NCBI GenBank assembly: GCA_030149165.1
Contig: JASBRY010000009.1
Coordinates: 310,001 to 374,000, forward strand
DNA length: 64,000 nt
Source: Phycisphaerales bacterium
Lineage (GTDB): Bacteria > Planctomycetota > Phycisphaerae > Phycisphaerales > UBA1924
Direction: 5' to 3'
Part shown: positions 56,145 through 64,000 of the stretch, in pieces
Layout of the letters: the number at the start of each line of letters is the position of its first letter
Numbering within the stretch: the stretch's first letter is position 1
Position numbers and translations under genes: made by a program
Notes under the pieces: model-generated
What the model was told of the DNA's origin: nothing
What the model saw: the letters and a program-made list of their open reading frames with translations, nothing else
Database searches by the model: none

Positions 56145-57755
56145 TTATCTCAAACGAGTCGGTGGAGCACCAAACACATCGTTACCAAAGTTCCGATCCA
56201 AGAGGAACCCAAACCCGTAACTGGTCCGGAATCCCGAGCGAACCACCGCGAGAGGCGTTGCCCAGAAGTTGGTACCCACATTGATCCGATCATCCGGCTT
56301 GATGTACACATCCGGCTGCGTCCCTTCCGCAATGGCGCGGAGATTCAGCATAATGGTCGCCTGCTCGTTATCGCCCACAATTCGGGTCAAATCGACGCGT
56401 TCAGGGATCGCCAGACCGTTCAATCCACCAGCACTTGTGATCGCACGCGTCAGCGTCAATCGACCCGCGACTGGGAGGTTGTACACGCCAGGCCCGTTCA
56501 CCTGACCATCGATGTACACATTGCCCGTCGGAGCCGGAGGCACATTGATGATGTCACCAGGACGCAGGATCACATTGTAACGAGCATCACCCGCAAGCAA
56601 CGGCTTCGTTGGGATCCGGATCACACGCTGCGTGAACAATTGCCCGCGAGAATCCGTCGGCTGCATGCCGTCGCTCTTCTGGATTTCCTTGCGCGCCGCG
56701 ACAGGGACCGCTTCGCGAACCCAGCGACCATCCACAAAGCGCCAGCGAGGGGTCAGCATCGCGGACTTCATCTTCTCGTTCATTTCATCCGAGTTCTGGG
56801 CACTTTGGGACGACGAGCTGCTTCTTGATGTTGATCCGCTCGGCTCGATCAGATCAATGATCGGATCATCCATCCGCTGCGCCGATGGGGCGACCAAGCC
56901 GTTCCCATTGCCCGAAATCATGCCGGGACTGGAAAGATCGTCGATCACATCGAGCAGATCCTCTCCATCCTCACCGTCCATCGGATCCGCCGCATCCGGC
57001 AATCCCTGAGGTTCCGGCTGCAATCGGCTCGCATTGTCATCCAAAGGAACCTGACGAATGAGGTAGATTTCATCGATAAACTGCGGAATTCCGCCCGCGC
57101 CGACGAGTCCTTGGAGAAGTCTAAAGTCAGCACTGGGAACAACATACGGCGCCGGATTCTGGACATTGCCCATCAGATAGAAGGTCTGCTCACGGCGTTG
57201 CTCGACAACCACCGAAACGAGGGGGTCGGCAACCAGTCTGAGCATTTCATCCATGATCCGATTCGCGACTTCCTTCTCAGTCAGTCCGGTGACGAAGATC
57301 CGTCCAAGCTGCGGAACTTCGATATACCCGTTCGGATCCACCTGTCGAGGGAGCGTTTCAACCTGATCAGTCGCAACCAAGTCCCAGATGCTCAGTGTCA
57401 GGATGTCACCTGATGCAACGCGATACACAGGAGTCTGAGGGATCAGGTCTTCCGCCGTGATCTCAGAGATCTCGACAAACTCATCCTCAGGAGACTCGAT
57501 CGCGGCGAGATGCTCAAGAATCGGGACCGCCGTCGGCGTGTGCTCCCAGCGTCCGGTAATACTCGGATTGAGGTACGAATCTTGGTTCAGACAGCCTGAA
57601 AGCGGACTCAGAGCACATGTGCCGGCGAGCAGTCCAAGCGTCAGTCCGATTCGGCGTTGTCCGCGCGAGCGTGAAGTGATCTGAGTGGTTTGCTCAGACG
57701 AGCTCAAGCTTTCAGTACAGTGGGTCACAAGTTCACTCCTAGACATTCCAGACAC
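56145..57755 (-). CDS. Wza-like polysaccharide export lipoprotein
   Basis: 536 residues from the GTG at 57755; the ATG at 57746 (533 residues) is equally likely. A hydrophobic stretch ends in the lipobox LSGC, about residue 52 from the ATG, predicting an outer membrane lipoprotein. Then the Poly_export domain (YRVASGDILTLSIWDL, DPNGYIEVPQLGRIFVTGLT, VVVEQRREQTFYLMGNVQNPAPYVV) and a C-terminal SLBB pair (NVILRPGDIINVPP, NVYIDGQVNGPGVYNL, ITSAGGLN). The two parts are separated by ~130 residues of acidic, Ser-rich linker. It is the first gene of the minus-strand exopolysaccharide operon and would form the export channel. Confidence 0.9.
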   Translation of the reverse strand: MSGMSRSELVTHCTESLSSSEQTTQITSRSRGQRRIGLTLGLLAGTCALSPLSGCLNQDSYLNPSITGRWEHTPTAVPILEHLAAIESPEDEFVEISEITAEDLIPQTPVYRVASGDILTLSIWDLVATDQVETLPRQVDPNGYIEVPQLGRIFVTGLTEKEVANRIMDEMLRLVADPLVSVVVEQRREQTFYLMGNVQNPAPYVVPSADFRLLQGLVGAGGIPQFIDEIYLIRQVPLDDNASRLQPEPQGLPDAADPMDGEDGEDLLDVIDDLSSPGMISGNGNGLVAPSAQRMDDPIIDLIEPSGSTSRSSSSSQSAQNSDEMNEKMKSAMLTPRWRFVDGRWVREAVPVAARKEIQKSDGMQPTDSRGQLFTQRVIRIPTKPLLAGDARYNVILRPGDIINVPPAPTGNVYIDGQVNGPGVYNLPVAGRLTLTRAITSAGGLNGLAIPERVDLTRIVGDNEQATIMLNLRAIAEGTQPDVYIKPDDRINVGTNFWATPLAVVRSGFRTSYGFGFLLDRNFGNDVFGAPPTRLR

Positions 57756-58070
57756 ACCAAATCATGGTCTCTATCAGGCTCTGCGCTCGGCAACTCAAGC
57801 CGAATCAATCTTCAAAGCACTCCATGCCCTCGCACGATGCTCTAGTGTAGCACCCATCAGCGAAAGCTCGCAGCACTCCCAACCCGCTCCATCGACCAGC
57901 AACACCCACTCAGTTGATTCAGACCCCGAAAAACGAATGGTTTTCGGTCTTTGAGCCGTCCTTGCGCGTCACTCGTTCACACAGAACGAATACGAGGTTC
58001 GATTCAGGGATACGCCCGAAAGATCTGCTCCGTTCTCCAATCCCCCAATTCTGCGACATAAACTTCCATA
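57756..58070. promoter_or_regulatory. divergent control region of the exopolysaccharide operon and lipA
   Basis: About 315 bases between two divergent genes, so it should contain both promoters. The clearest feature is a stem of CCGAAAA (57926-57932) with TTTTCGG (57941-57947) around an 8-base loop, extendable by GAC/GTC across a single bulge. It lies about 170 bases upstream of the Wza-like start, so it could be a leader hairpin or attenuator. No convincing -35/-10 pair or known riboswitch was recognised. Confidence 0.35.
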
Positions 58071-59177
58071 ATGCCGACCGATCCCGCCACCCCATCCGAG
58101 TCCTCCGCGACGCAAAAACCCAGCAATGCCGGGCATTCTCGCACGCTCGCGCGTCACCCGCGCCCACTCGGAGGAGACCCGATCCGCACACTGCGTCCGA
58201 CTGTGTCGCTCAGCTCCATGATCCTCAACAACGAGGACGACGCCGTTCACCACCTGAGCGTCAAAAAGAAACCAAGCTGGCTCAAAGCCAAACTCCCAGG
58301 CGGCGAGAACTTCCGCGCCACCAAAGCGAACATCGACTCCCACAAACTCCACACCGTCTGCGAAGAAGCCGCGTGTCCGAACATGGGAGAGTGCTGGGCG
58401 CGCGGGATCGCGACCATCATGATCCTGGGAGACACCTGCACCCGCGCCTGTGGATTCTGCAATGTCAAGACGGGCAAACCGCTCCCGATCGACAAAGACG
58501 AACCCCGTCGTGTTGCTGAGTCCCTGAGAGGAGCGGGACTCAAGCACATCGTCATCACCTCCGTCGATCGCGACGATGTCCCCGATGGAGGTGCCGGGAT
58601 CTGGGCCGAGACGATCATGCGCACGCGCGAAGCATGCCCCGACATGTCCATCGAGGTCCTGATCGGAGACTTCAAAGGCGACGAAGCCGCGCTGCAAATG
58701 GTCATCGACGCGCAGCCCAACATCATCGCGCACAACCTCGAAACCGTCCGTCGTTGTCACCCCGCCGTGCGCCCAAGCGCGCGATACGAGCGCACGATGG
58801 AACTGCTCAAGCGCGTCAAAGCACAAAGCGCCGTCGCCAAAACCGGGATCATGGTCGGGATCGGTGAACGCAAAGAAGAAGTCTTCGAGCTCTTCGACGA
58901 CCTCGTCGCGATGACCGCCGACCACAACGGACCACGCGACAAGCACGACCAATCGCGAGGCGACGCGTGCGACATCATCACGATCGGACAGTACCTCCAG
59001 CCGACCCGAAACCACCTCCCGATCGACCGCTGGGTCCACCCCGACGAGTTCGAAGAATACAAACGCGTCGGCGAATCCAAAGGCATCAAGCTCGTCGTCT
59101 CAGGACCACTCGTCCGCTCGAGCTACCTCGCCGACGAACAAGCGGATATGTTCGGACTGTTCGATGAATCCGAATAA
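58071..59177 (+). CDS. lipA: lipoyl synthase
   Basis: Radical SAM enzyme that inserts two sulfurs into protein-bound octanoyl groups to make lipoate. Both iron-sulfur clusters are visible: CEEAACPNMGEC (auxiliary cluster, CxxxxCxxxxxC) and CTRACGFC (radical SAM CxxxCxxC). HNLETVRR, the KTGIMVGIGE segment and the C-terminal GPLVRSSYLADEQ, with the RSSY motif bearing the unusual cluster-ligating Ser, are all present. From 58071 it is 368 residues; the ATG at 58218 would give the family-typical ~319, so the first 49 residues may be untranslated leader. The extension is as GC-rich in third positions as the rest, so it was kept. Confidence 0.94.
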   Translation: MPTDPATPSESSATQKPSNAGHSRTLARHPRPLGGDPIRTLRPTVSLSSMILNNEDDAVHHLSVKKKPSWLKAKLPGGENFRATKANIDSHKLHTVCEEAACPNMGECWARGIATIMILGDTCTRACGFCNVKTGKPLPIDKDEPRRVAESLRGAGLKHIVITSVDRDDVPDGGAGIWAETIMRTREACPDMSIEVLIGDFKGDEAALQMVIDAQPNIIAHNLETVRRCHPAVRPSARYERTMELLKRVKAQSAVAKTGIMVGIGERKEEVFELFDDLVAMTADHNGPRDKHDQSRGDACDIITIGQYLQPTRNHLPIDRWVHPDEFEEYKRVGESKGIKLVVSGPLVRSSYLADEQADMFGLFDESE

Positions 59178-59205
59178 AGCATAACTCACTGAGGTTCACT
59201 CATCA

Positions 59206-59892
59206 ATGGATCCAGCGGTCGTCGAAGATCTCGTCCAACAGATCGAACGCAAGGATCTGTCCACCGCGGCCCACACCTGGCGCGTCGTCCTATACACGCG
59301 CGCCATGCTCGAAGAGTTCGGACACGATCAAGACATGATCTCGCTCGTTACCCACGCCGCGGCGCTGCACGACATCGGTAAGCTCGACCTCCCAGACGAG
59401 ATCCTCCAGAAACCAGGCAAACTCACAGACGAAGAGTTCGAGATCATCAAGTACCACCCCGTCACGGGCTACGCGCGCATGATCGAACTCGATGTCACCG
59501 AAGAACCCATCCTCAACCTCGTCCGCTATCACCACGAGCGATGGGACGGTCTCGGATACCCCTTCGGACTTAAAGATGAAGACATCCCCATCGGAGCGCG
59601 CATGTTCGCCGTGATCGATTCATTCGACGCGATGACCTCAGTGCGCCCCTACAGAAGCAAACTCGGAGACCAAGCCGCACAGAACGCGCTGGTTGAGCTC
59701 CAAGCCGGGATGGGGACGCGGTATTGGCCCGAAGCCGTGGAAGCGTTCTCGAAACTCTTCCGCTCCGGATCACTCGATTACATCCTGCACTACTGCAACG
59801 ATGAGGTGTCCCTGCCAGCGTTCGAGCATGCTCGCGAGGAGCAGTTCGAAGCGATCCGCAAACGATTCTCTTCTGTCGATTTCAATCAGTAG
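59206..59892 (+). CDS. HD-GYP domain protein (cyclic-di-GMP phosphodiesterase-like)
   Basis: 228 residues consisting of little more than an HD-GYP domain. The metal-binding HD is at His55-Asp56 (AALHDIGKLDLPD), HPVTGY follows, and HHERWDGLGYP at about 109-119 contains the His pair and the GYP signature. IGARMFAVIDSFDAMTSVRPYR is the usual continuation. The domain hydrolyses cyclic di-GMP (or related dinucleotides) and often controls exopolysaccharide and motility, which fits the nearby polysaccharide locus. No sensory domain is attached, so partner proteins may control it. It follows lipA by 28 bases. Confidence 0.9.
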   Translation: MDPAVVEDLVQQIERKDLSTAAHTWRVVLYTRAMLEEFGHDQDMISLVTHAAALHDIGKLDLPDEILQKPGKLTDEEFEIIKYHPVTGYARMIELDVTEEPILNLVRYHHERWDGLGYPFGLKDEDIPIGARMFAVIDSFDAMTSVRPYRSKLGDQAAQNALVELQAGMGTRYWPEAVEAFSKLFRSGSLDYILHYCNDEVSLPAFEHAREEQFEAIRKRFSSVDFNQ

Positions 59893-60321
59893 TTAATCCA
59901 AGCCGCACATCTTGCGGAGCAGCTTGTCGAGCTTCGGAGGGACCGGCATCGCGCTGAGCCGCGACAGTTTGACCAGATCAAAGTCATCGAAACGACCATC
60001 ATTCTTGATGTCCTTGAGCGTGACGACCTTGCTCGACTCCTTGACAGGAGTGAGATCAAACAACGGCCCTTTGAGCTCACCCTTCTTCGTCAGTCCCGGA
60101 TTCTCAGGATCCTCATACACATCAGTGACGATGATCGCGAGTCCAGCGATGCGTTTCTCTTTGCCTGTGTGATAGATGAACGCCTCGTCGCCCTTCTTCG
60201 CCGTGCGCATGTGCATCAGCGCTGTGGGGTTCTTCACGCCGTCCCAGTGCGTGCGTTTGTCCTTGACAAGTTTGTCCCAGCTGTAGCAATCAGGTTCGGT
60301 TTTGAGCAGAAAGGTGGTCAT
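59893..60321 (-). CDS. EVE domain protein (thymocyte nuclear protein 1-like)
   Basis: 142 residues forming one EVE (PUA-like) domain: FLLKTEPDCYSWDKLVKDKRTHWDGVKNPTALMHMR, KGDEAFIYHTGKEKRIAGLAIIV and DPENPG are the conserved blocks. EVE domains bind modified bases in DNA or RNA. Standalone bacterial copies are common and their physiological role is not established. It converges directly on the HD-GYP gene (stop codons adjacent). Not obviously linked in function to its neighbours. Confidence 0.92.
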   Translation of the reverse strand: MTTFLLKTEPDCYSWDKLVKDKRTHWDGVKNPTALMHMRTAKKGDEAFIYHTGKEKRIAGLAIIVTDVYEDPENPGLTKKGELKGPLFDLTPVKESSKVVTLKDIKNDGRFDDFDLVKLSRLSAMPVPPKLDKLLRKMCGLD

Positions 60322-60350
60322 TCTCGATCATACGCGCTAAGCGAGATCGT

Positions 60351-61634
60351 TTATTCACGATCCGAACTGTCCGTGTGTCCCTGCTCGTACGAACCCACGA
60401 TCCGCGTGATCTCACCAATCCGATTACGCTCGAAGGTCATCAGGAATCCATCAAACCCATCGATCACAAACTGATCCTCACCAACCGCGATCAGTCGGCT
60501 CCAACTCGGACGCCCCTTGCGTCGGTACATCAAATCGCCGTCGTCCATCTGCAGTTCCCGATCCGTGTACTGACCGGCATACTCGCTCAACTGCTCAGCA
60601 GACAGCTCCATCGGATTCATCCGACTCTTGAGATTGATCAATCCCCAGCGTGCCGACTCGTCGCCTTGCTCGACGAGTTCTTCGAGGATCCCCATCATCG
60701 CGTGATCCAAAGCGTGCGCCGCTGGAACTTCAACATCCGGCTTCACACCAGTCCCCTCCCAGTTGGTCTGCGTGATCGGATTGATCGCACGCCCCACAGG
60801 GATGTTGACCACGAAGCGATCATCCAGGATGAACCCATCGACCGGATGCGCTCCGCCACCAGTCGTCTCACCGATGATCGTCGCACGATCCAGACATTGC
60901 AGGTTGTACGAGAACTCCTCCGCCGCCGAGAAGGTGTACCCGCTCGTGAGCACATACACCGGAACCTCCGGCATCGCATTGGCAACTTCGATCTCGTCAT
61001 GCGTCCAGAACTCCGTCATCTCATCCGACGGACGGAAGTACAACGAGTTGAGATGCACCGGCTCATCCGGATCAAACAAATAACTCGTGATCAACTGCAC
61101 TGTCTCCGGATCACCACCGCCATTGTCACGAAGATCGAAGATCAACGCGCTGGATCCATGGAGCAGTTGCATCGCCGCGTGCGTATTGGCACGAGCGCTG
61201 TCGACCTGCATGAATCCGTTCAGATCCAAGTACCCAATGTTCCCATCGAGCCGTTCAACGCGCATGAATGCGTTGGGTGTGGTGTTGCGTCGAGGATCCG
61301 CGATATCGCTGGAATCCGTATCAGGTTGCGGCTGCCAACCCTCGGGAAGCACACGCACCCCAAAGTGACGATCCTTCGTGAATCCTTGCAGATCCTGAGT
61401 AATCGTCATCGCGAGTTGCTGACCATCCAACCCTTCGTACGCGCCCTCCGCATTCCGCTCAAGCAGATAATCCGCAGTCCGCTGACCAATCTCCGGAAAC
61501 ACATAGTTATCGCGGATCTCTTGCGCCAGTTCAGAGATCAAGTCCTCCGCAGCATTTCCAACAGCTTGACCAAAGATCGGAAGCAGCGACAACGCGCACA
61601 CAGAAGGCACAAACACGGACGACATCGAGATCAT
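60351..61634 (-). CDS. secreted S41 family peptidase (IRBP/tricorn-like)
   Basis: 427 residues from the ATG at 61634, chosen for its AGGAG eight bases upstream. Signal peptide over about residues 1-28. The S41 protease core shows SSALIFDLRDNGGGDPETVQ (about 162-180) and the catalytic serine as Ser236 in TSGYTFSAAEEF, followed by GETTGGGAHP. There is no separate PDZ domain, which resembles the IRBP-like subgroup. The last ~100 residues resemble the small beta-rich C-terminal module (AGQYTDRELQM) seen in many secreted S41 and S12 enzymes. Probably periplasmic or extracellular. Confidence 0.88.
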   Translation of the reverse strand: MISMSSVFVPSVCALSLLPIFGQAVGNAAEDLISELAQEIRDNYVFPEIGQRTADYLLERNAEGAYEGLDGQQLAMTITQDLQGFTKDRHFGVRVLPEGWQPQPDTDSSDIADPRRNTTPNAFMRVERLDGNIGYLDLNGFMQVDSARANTHAAMQLLHGSSALIFDLRDNGGGDPETVQLITSYLFDPDEPVHLNSLYFRPSDEMTEFWTHDEIEVANAMPEVPVYVLTSGYTFSAAEEFSYNLQCLDRATIIGETTGGGAHPVDGFILDDRFVVNIPVGRAINPITQTNWEGTGVKPDVEVPAAHALDHAMMGILEELVEQGDESARWGLINLKSRMNPMELSAEQLSEYAGQYTDRELQMDDGDLMYRRKGRPSWSRLIAVGEDQFVIDGFDGFLMTFERNRIGEITRIVGSYEQGHTDSSDRE

Positions 61635-61718
61635 GGGAGTTCTCCTGAGCTTTGCTGCCCGCGCACCTGCCAGATCGGACGCCGACCAATACAAAGATGC
61701 TCAAGATCGGAGTTCCTG

Positions 61719-62627
61719 TCAAAGAATCCGATCAAATCGCAAGCGAACTTTGGTCGCGAGCGTCTTGTGTGGTCCCAGCACGCGTAAACCGCTGTCATCA
61801 CTCGTCGAGTTGAGCGCATCGTTGACCATCGTCACTGGTTCAACACACACCCAAGGCAGTGGGGGAGCGTCCGCCGCATCCCCATCCCTCGGCGTGAAGA
61901 CCACCAGATGCGAATACGCTTCGCTGCACTGCATCGTGCACTGAATCCCGCTCTTATCCCACACAAGCTCAGCGTGACCATCGAATCCTCCGAACACATC
62001 ATCCAGATCCGGATTCCCGATCGCTCCGCCATGGCGCAGACTCGCACTCACATCATCATCTTCCATCGCCCCGATCGGGATCTGATCCACGCATGGATAC
62101 CGCCCAGTTACCCCCGCACGGACCTGCAGATCATCCCCATCGTCCCACAGCGTGCGATTGAAGTACGGATGATGCCCAGCCCCGCAAGGCATCCGCTCCT
62201 GACCCAGATTCGTCACGTCAAGATCGAGGTCAACCCAGTCCTCCCCAACCTCGACGCGGAACACAGCGCCGAATGGGAACGGCCAGTTCACATCATCCTC
62301 AAGCCGAGAATCAAACACAAATCGCGCCGAATACGGCGAGCGATCCGCGATCGACCACGCAAAGTCACGGCCAACCCCATGAATCGCTGTCCCATCAGGA
62401 TGATTCGTCTCGAGCTTATACGGACCACCCTCAAACGAGAACACGCCGTCCTTAATCCGATTCGTCCAAGGCAGCATCAAGAAGCTCCCTACGCACGCGT
62501 CTCCCGCGCCCATCACGCGATACCAATCCCCATCAGGACCGAGCAGCTCGAGCGCATCAACTCGGCATCCGTTCGTGGGGTCAATCACCACTCTAAGAGT
62601 CTCGCTGCATATCAGAATCGGGTTCAT
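61719..62627 (-). CDS. aldose 1-epimerase family protein
   Basis: 302 residues from the ATG at 62627. Galactose-mutarotase fold: MLPWTNRIKDGVFSFEGGPYKLE near the start, AIHGVGRDFAW carrying the active-site His, and AGHHPYFN with the second His. The late Glu is probably in WVCVEPVTMVNDA. It interconverts anomers of aldohexoses or hexose-phosphates. The family is broad and the sugar is not specified. Upstream of an S41 protease on the same strand with a gap of about 85 bases. Confidence 0.9.
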   Translation of the reverse strand: MNPILICSETLRVVIDPTNGCRVDALELLGPDGDWYRVMGAGDACVGSFLMLPWTNRIKDGVFSFEGGPYKLETNHPDGTAIHGVGRDFAWSIADRSPYSARFVFDSRLEDDVNWPFPFGAVFRVEVGEDWVDLDLDVTNLGQERMPCGAGHHPYFNRTLWDDGDDLQVRAGVTGRYPCVDQIPIGAMEDDDVSASLRHGGAIGNPDLDDVFGGFDGHAELVWDKSGIQCTMQCSEAYSHLVVFTPRDGDAADAPPLPWVCVEPVTMVNDALNSTSDDSGLRVLGPHKTLATKVRLRFDRIL

Positions 62628-62811
62628 GGCAGACTGTAGGTTCAGATCAAGCACTCAGTTCCCGGACCTCGTTCCCAGGTCCGATTCATCGCAAGACTCA
62701 CCCAGACGGAACAGCCGGCCCATACCCACAACTTGGGGATGCGAATCTTGCGCATTGCGTGACATCAAATCGAACACTCTTCTATACCGACCGATGTTGT
62801 CTATTGACTAC

Positions 62812-62831
62812 CGAGCCCAGACTACGGGCTC
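62812..62831. other. small hairpin upstream of the coiled-coil gene
   Basis: GAGCCC (62813-62818) pairs with GGGCTC (62826-62831) around a 7-base loop. It lies about 40 bases before the start of the coiled-coil gene. TTGACT just upstream (about 62804) could be a -35 element, but no -10 at the right distance was seen. Confidence 0.3.
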
Positions 62832-62869
62832 TCCCCAACATCGGAGTGGGACTGGGAGGATCTTGGACT

Positions 62870-64000
62870 ATGAACGACCACAACCAACCAATACATAAGA
62901 CGGGCAGACTCACCCCTCTGCGTTCGAAAGACTCAAACTCAGTCGATCAGTTCCCCTCAGAGATCAAGCCTCCCAAGGACGCCGACGAGGTTCTCGGCGC
63001 TATCGAAGGCGTTGAGAAGCAACTCGAATCACTCCGCACAGCACACGAGGAGCACCGCCGCGTCACCGCAGAACTCGCCGCACGCCGCGCCCAGATCGAG
63101 GAAGCCGCCGATTTCGTAGAAGCACGCGAATCCGAACTCGCGACGCTTGAGGTCGAGCTGGCGCAGATGCGCGAAGAGCTCGAAGAGCGAGAGTCAGAGA
63201 TCGTCCAGCGCGCCTCAGGTCTCGAGCAGCGCGAATCACAGCTCGCTCAGCACGCCGAGAAGATCGAGGAACTCGAGGCGGTCGTTCAGGACAAATCCAA
63301 CCAGATCGATCAGCGCGTCGAGGAACTCGACAAACAACTCGAAGGCATCTCCGTCCGCAAGGACGAACTCGCGAAGCTCGAGGAGCAAGCGCGTGAACGC
63401 ATCGAGAAAGACAACGAGCTCGAAGCAAAGCTCGCTGAAGCAACCGAAGCGCTCGCCAAGACCAAAGCCACGCTCGGCGGACGCGAGATCGAACTCAAAG
63501 ACCGCGCCAAAGCCGTCGAAGAACTCTCGATCCAGGTCGGACTGCTCGAGCAACAGCTCCAAGAACAATCCGAGAAAGCACGCGCCGATGAGGACTCCTC
63601 ACTCAAACTCGTCGAGGAGTTGCAATCCCAGCTCGATGAGGCGGAAGCAAAGATCGCCGAGCACGAAGTCGCGATGCAGCGTGCACTGGATCGCGTAGAA
63701 GAACTCGAGTCCAAGGCTCAGGAGCAATCCAAACAGCTCGAAGATGCCAAAAAAACCATCGCGGAGTTTGGTTCCATCGAGCAGTCACAAGCCGAATCGA
63801 TCGCGAAGATCGAAGAGCTCAAAGCACAGCTCGCTCAAGCACCAACGAGCGACCAGATCACCAAGCTCCAGTCCGAGCTTCAGGACACTTCCAGCAAGTA
63901 CGAATCCGCACAAACAGAAGTCACATCGCTCAAAGAACAGCTCGAAGCCTCTCCAAGCGATGATCAAATTCTTCAGCTTCAGTCTGATCTCAAAGCAGCG
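62870..64000 (+). CDS. long coiled-coil protein, cut by the right edge
   Basis: Starts at the ATG on 62870 with GGAGG about 11 bases upstream and remains open to the end of the window (377 codons seen). After ~40 polar residues the sequence is one continuous, charged coiled coil: QLESLRTAHEEHRRV, AQIEEAADFVEARESELATLEVELA, EELEERESEIVQRA, QLEDAKKTIAEFG and so on, with no stop, membrane segment or recognisable enzyme domain. Heptad leucines are regular. Long planctomycete proteins of this type may be cytoskeletal or polar-organising, but without the C-terminus no family can be named. Confidence 0.75.
   Translation, partial: MNDHNQPIHKTGRLTPLRSKDSNSVDQFPSEIKPPKDADEVLGAIEGVEKQLESLRTAHEEHRRVTAELAARRAQIEEAADFVEARESELATLEVELAQMREELEERESEIVQRASGLEQRESQLAQHAEKIEELEAVVQDKSNQIDQRVEELDKQLEGISVRKDELAKLEEQARERIEKDNELEAKLAEATEALAKTKATLGGREIELKDRAKAVEELSIQVGLLEQQLQEQSEKARADEDSSLKLVEELQSQLDEAEAKIAEHEVAMQRALDRVEELESKAQEQSKQLEDAKKTIAEFGSIEQSQAESIAKIEELKAQLAQAPTSDQITKLQSELQDTSSKYESAQTEVTSLKEQLEASPSDDQILQLQSDLKAA

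Noticed and set aside
57969-59039. 356-residue minus-strand frame opposite lipA
   Set aside because: lipA on the plus strand has all cluster-binding cysteines; the antisense frame resembles no family.
1-64000. CRISPR array, insertion sequence or prophage
   Set aside because: No regularly spaced repeats, transposase, integrase or phage genes were found on either strand.

Overview
The window reads as chromosomal DNA of a free-living Gram-negative bacterium, most likely a planctomycete of the Phycisphaerae type. This is inferred from moderately GC-rich, densely packed housekeeping genes on both strands, an exosortase/EpsI/giant-TPR exopolysaccharide locus, a membrane protein with a C-terminal CxxC...CxxC zinc ribbon of a kind recurrent in that phylum, and frequently weak Shine-Dalgarno sequences. 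No rRNA, convincing tRNA, insertion sequence, phage or CRISPR array was seen.

Layout. 1-6 kb: a truncated SPFH membrane protein, asnS, a secreted gluzincin metallopeptidase, a very acidic membrane-anchored protein and rsmE. 6-12 kb: a terpene-cyclase-fold repeat protein, an M32 carboxypeptidase, a low-GC SUKH/SMI1-like gene, two tandem isopenicillin-N-epimerase-like PLP enzymes and a small Thr/Pro-rich protein. 12.7-21 kb: an EF-G paralogue with a structured leader, gltX, a zinc-ribbon membrane protein, a TIGR01777 epimerase, an old-yellow-enzyme oxidoreductase and glnS. Together with asnS this gives three amidotransferase-related aminoacyl-tRNA synthetases in one window. 21-37 kb: a two-domain NTF2-like secreted protein, a PfkB kinase with a methyltransferase, a HtrA/Deg-like protease with a cupin, a HhH-GPD glycosylase, carB, glmS with a GNAT acetyltransferase, a large GH35-family protein and a PDZ protein. 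37-41 kb: a phosphotransferase, yicC, secG and tpiA, all on the minus strand.

41-44.6 kb holds two tandem paralogues of a flavin-dependent halogenase-like enzyme, each with the WxWxIP signature; this is the best candidate for unexplored chemistry. 44.6-57.8 kb is a minus-strand exopolysaccharide/exosortase operon: Wza-like export lipoprotein, exosortase, EpsI, a 1,543-residue TPR protein, a Wzz/Wzc-like protein with a defective P-loop, an NDP-sugar epimerase and a MraY/WecA-type phosphoglycosyltransferase. The last part has lipA, an HD-GYP protein, an EVE protein, an S41 protease, an aldose 1-epimerase and a long coiled-coil protein cut by the right edge.

Two genes run off the ends of the window (1-944 minus, 62870-64000 plus). 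Start codons were reassigned wherever an internal start fitted the family and the local ribosome binding site better. All identifications come from reading motifs by eye; no database search was run.
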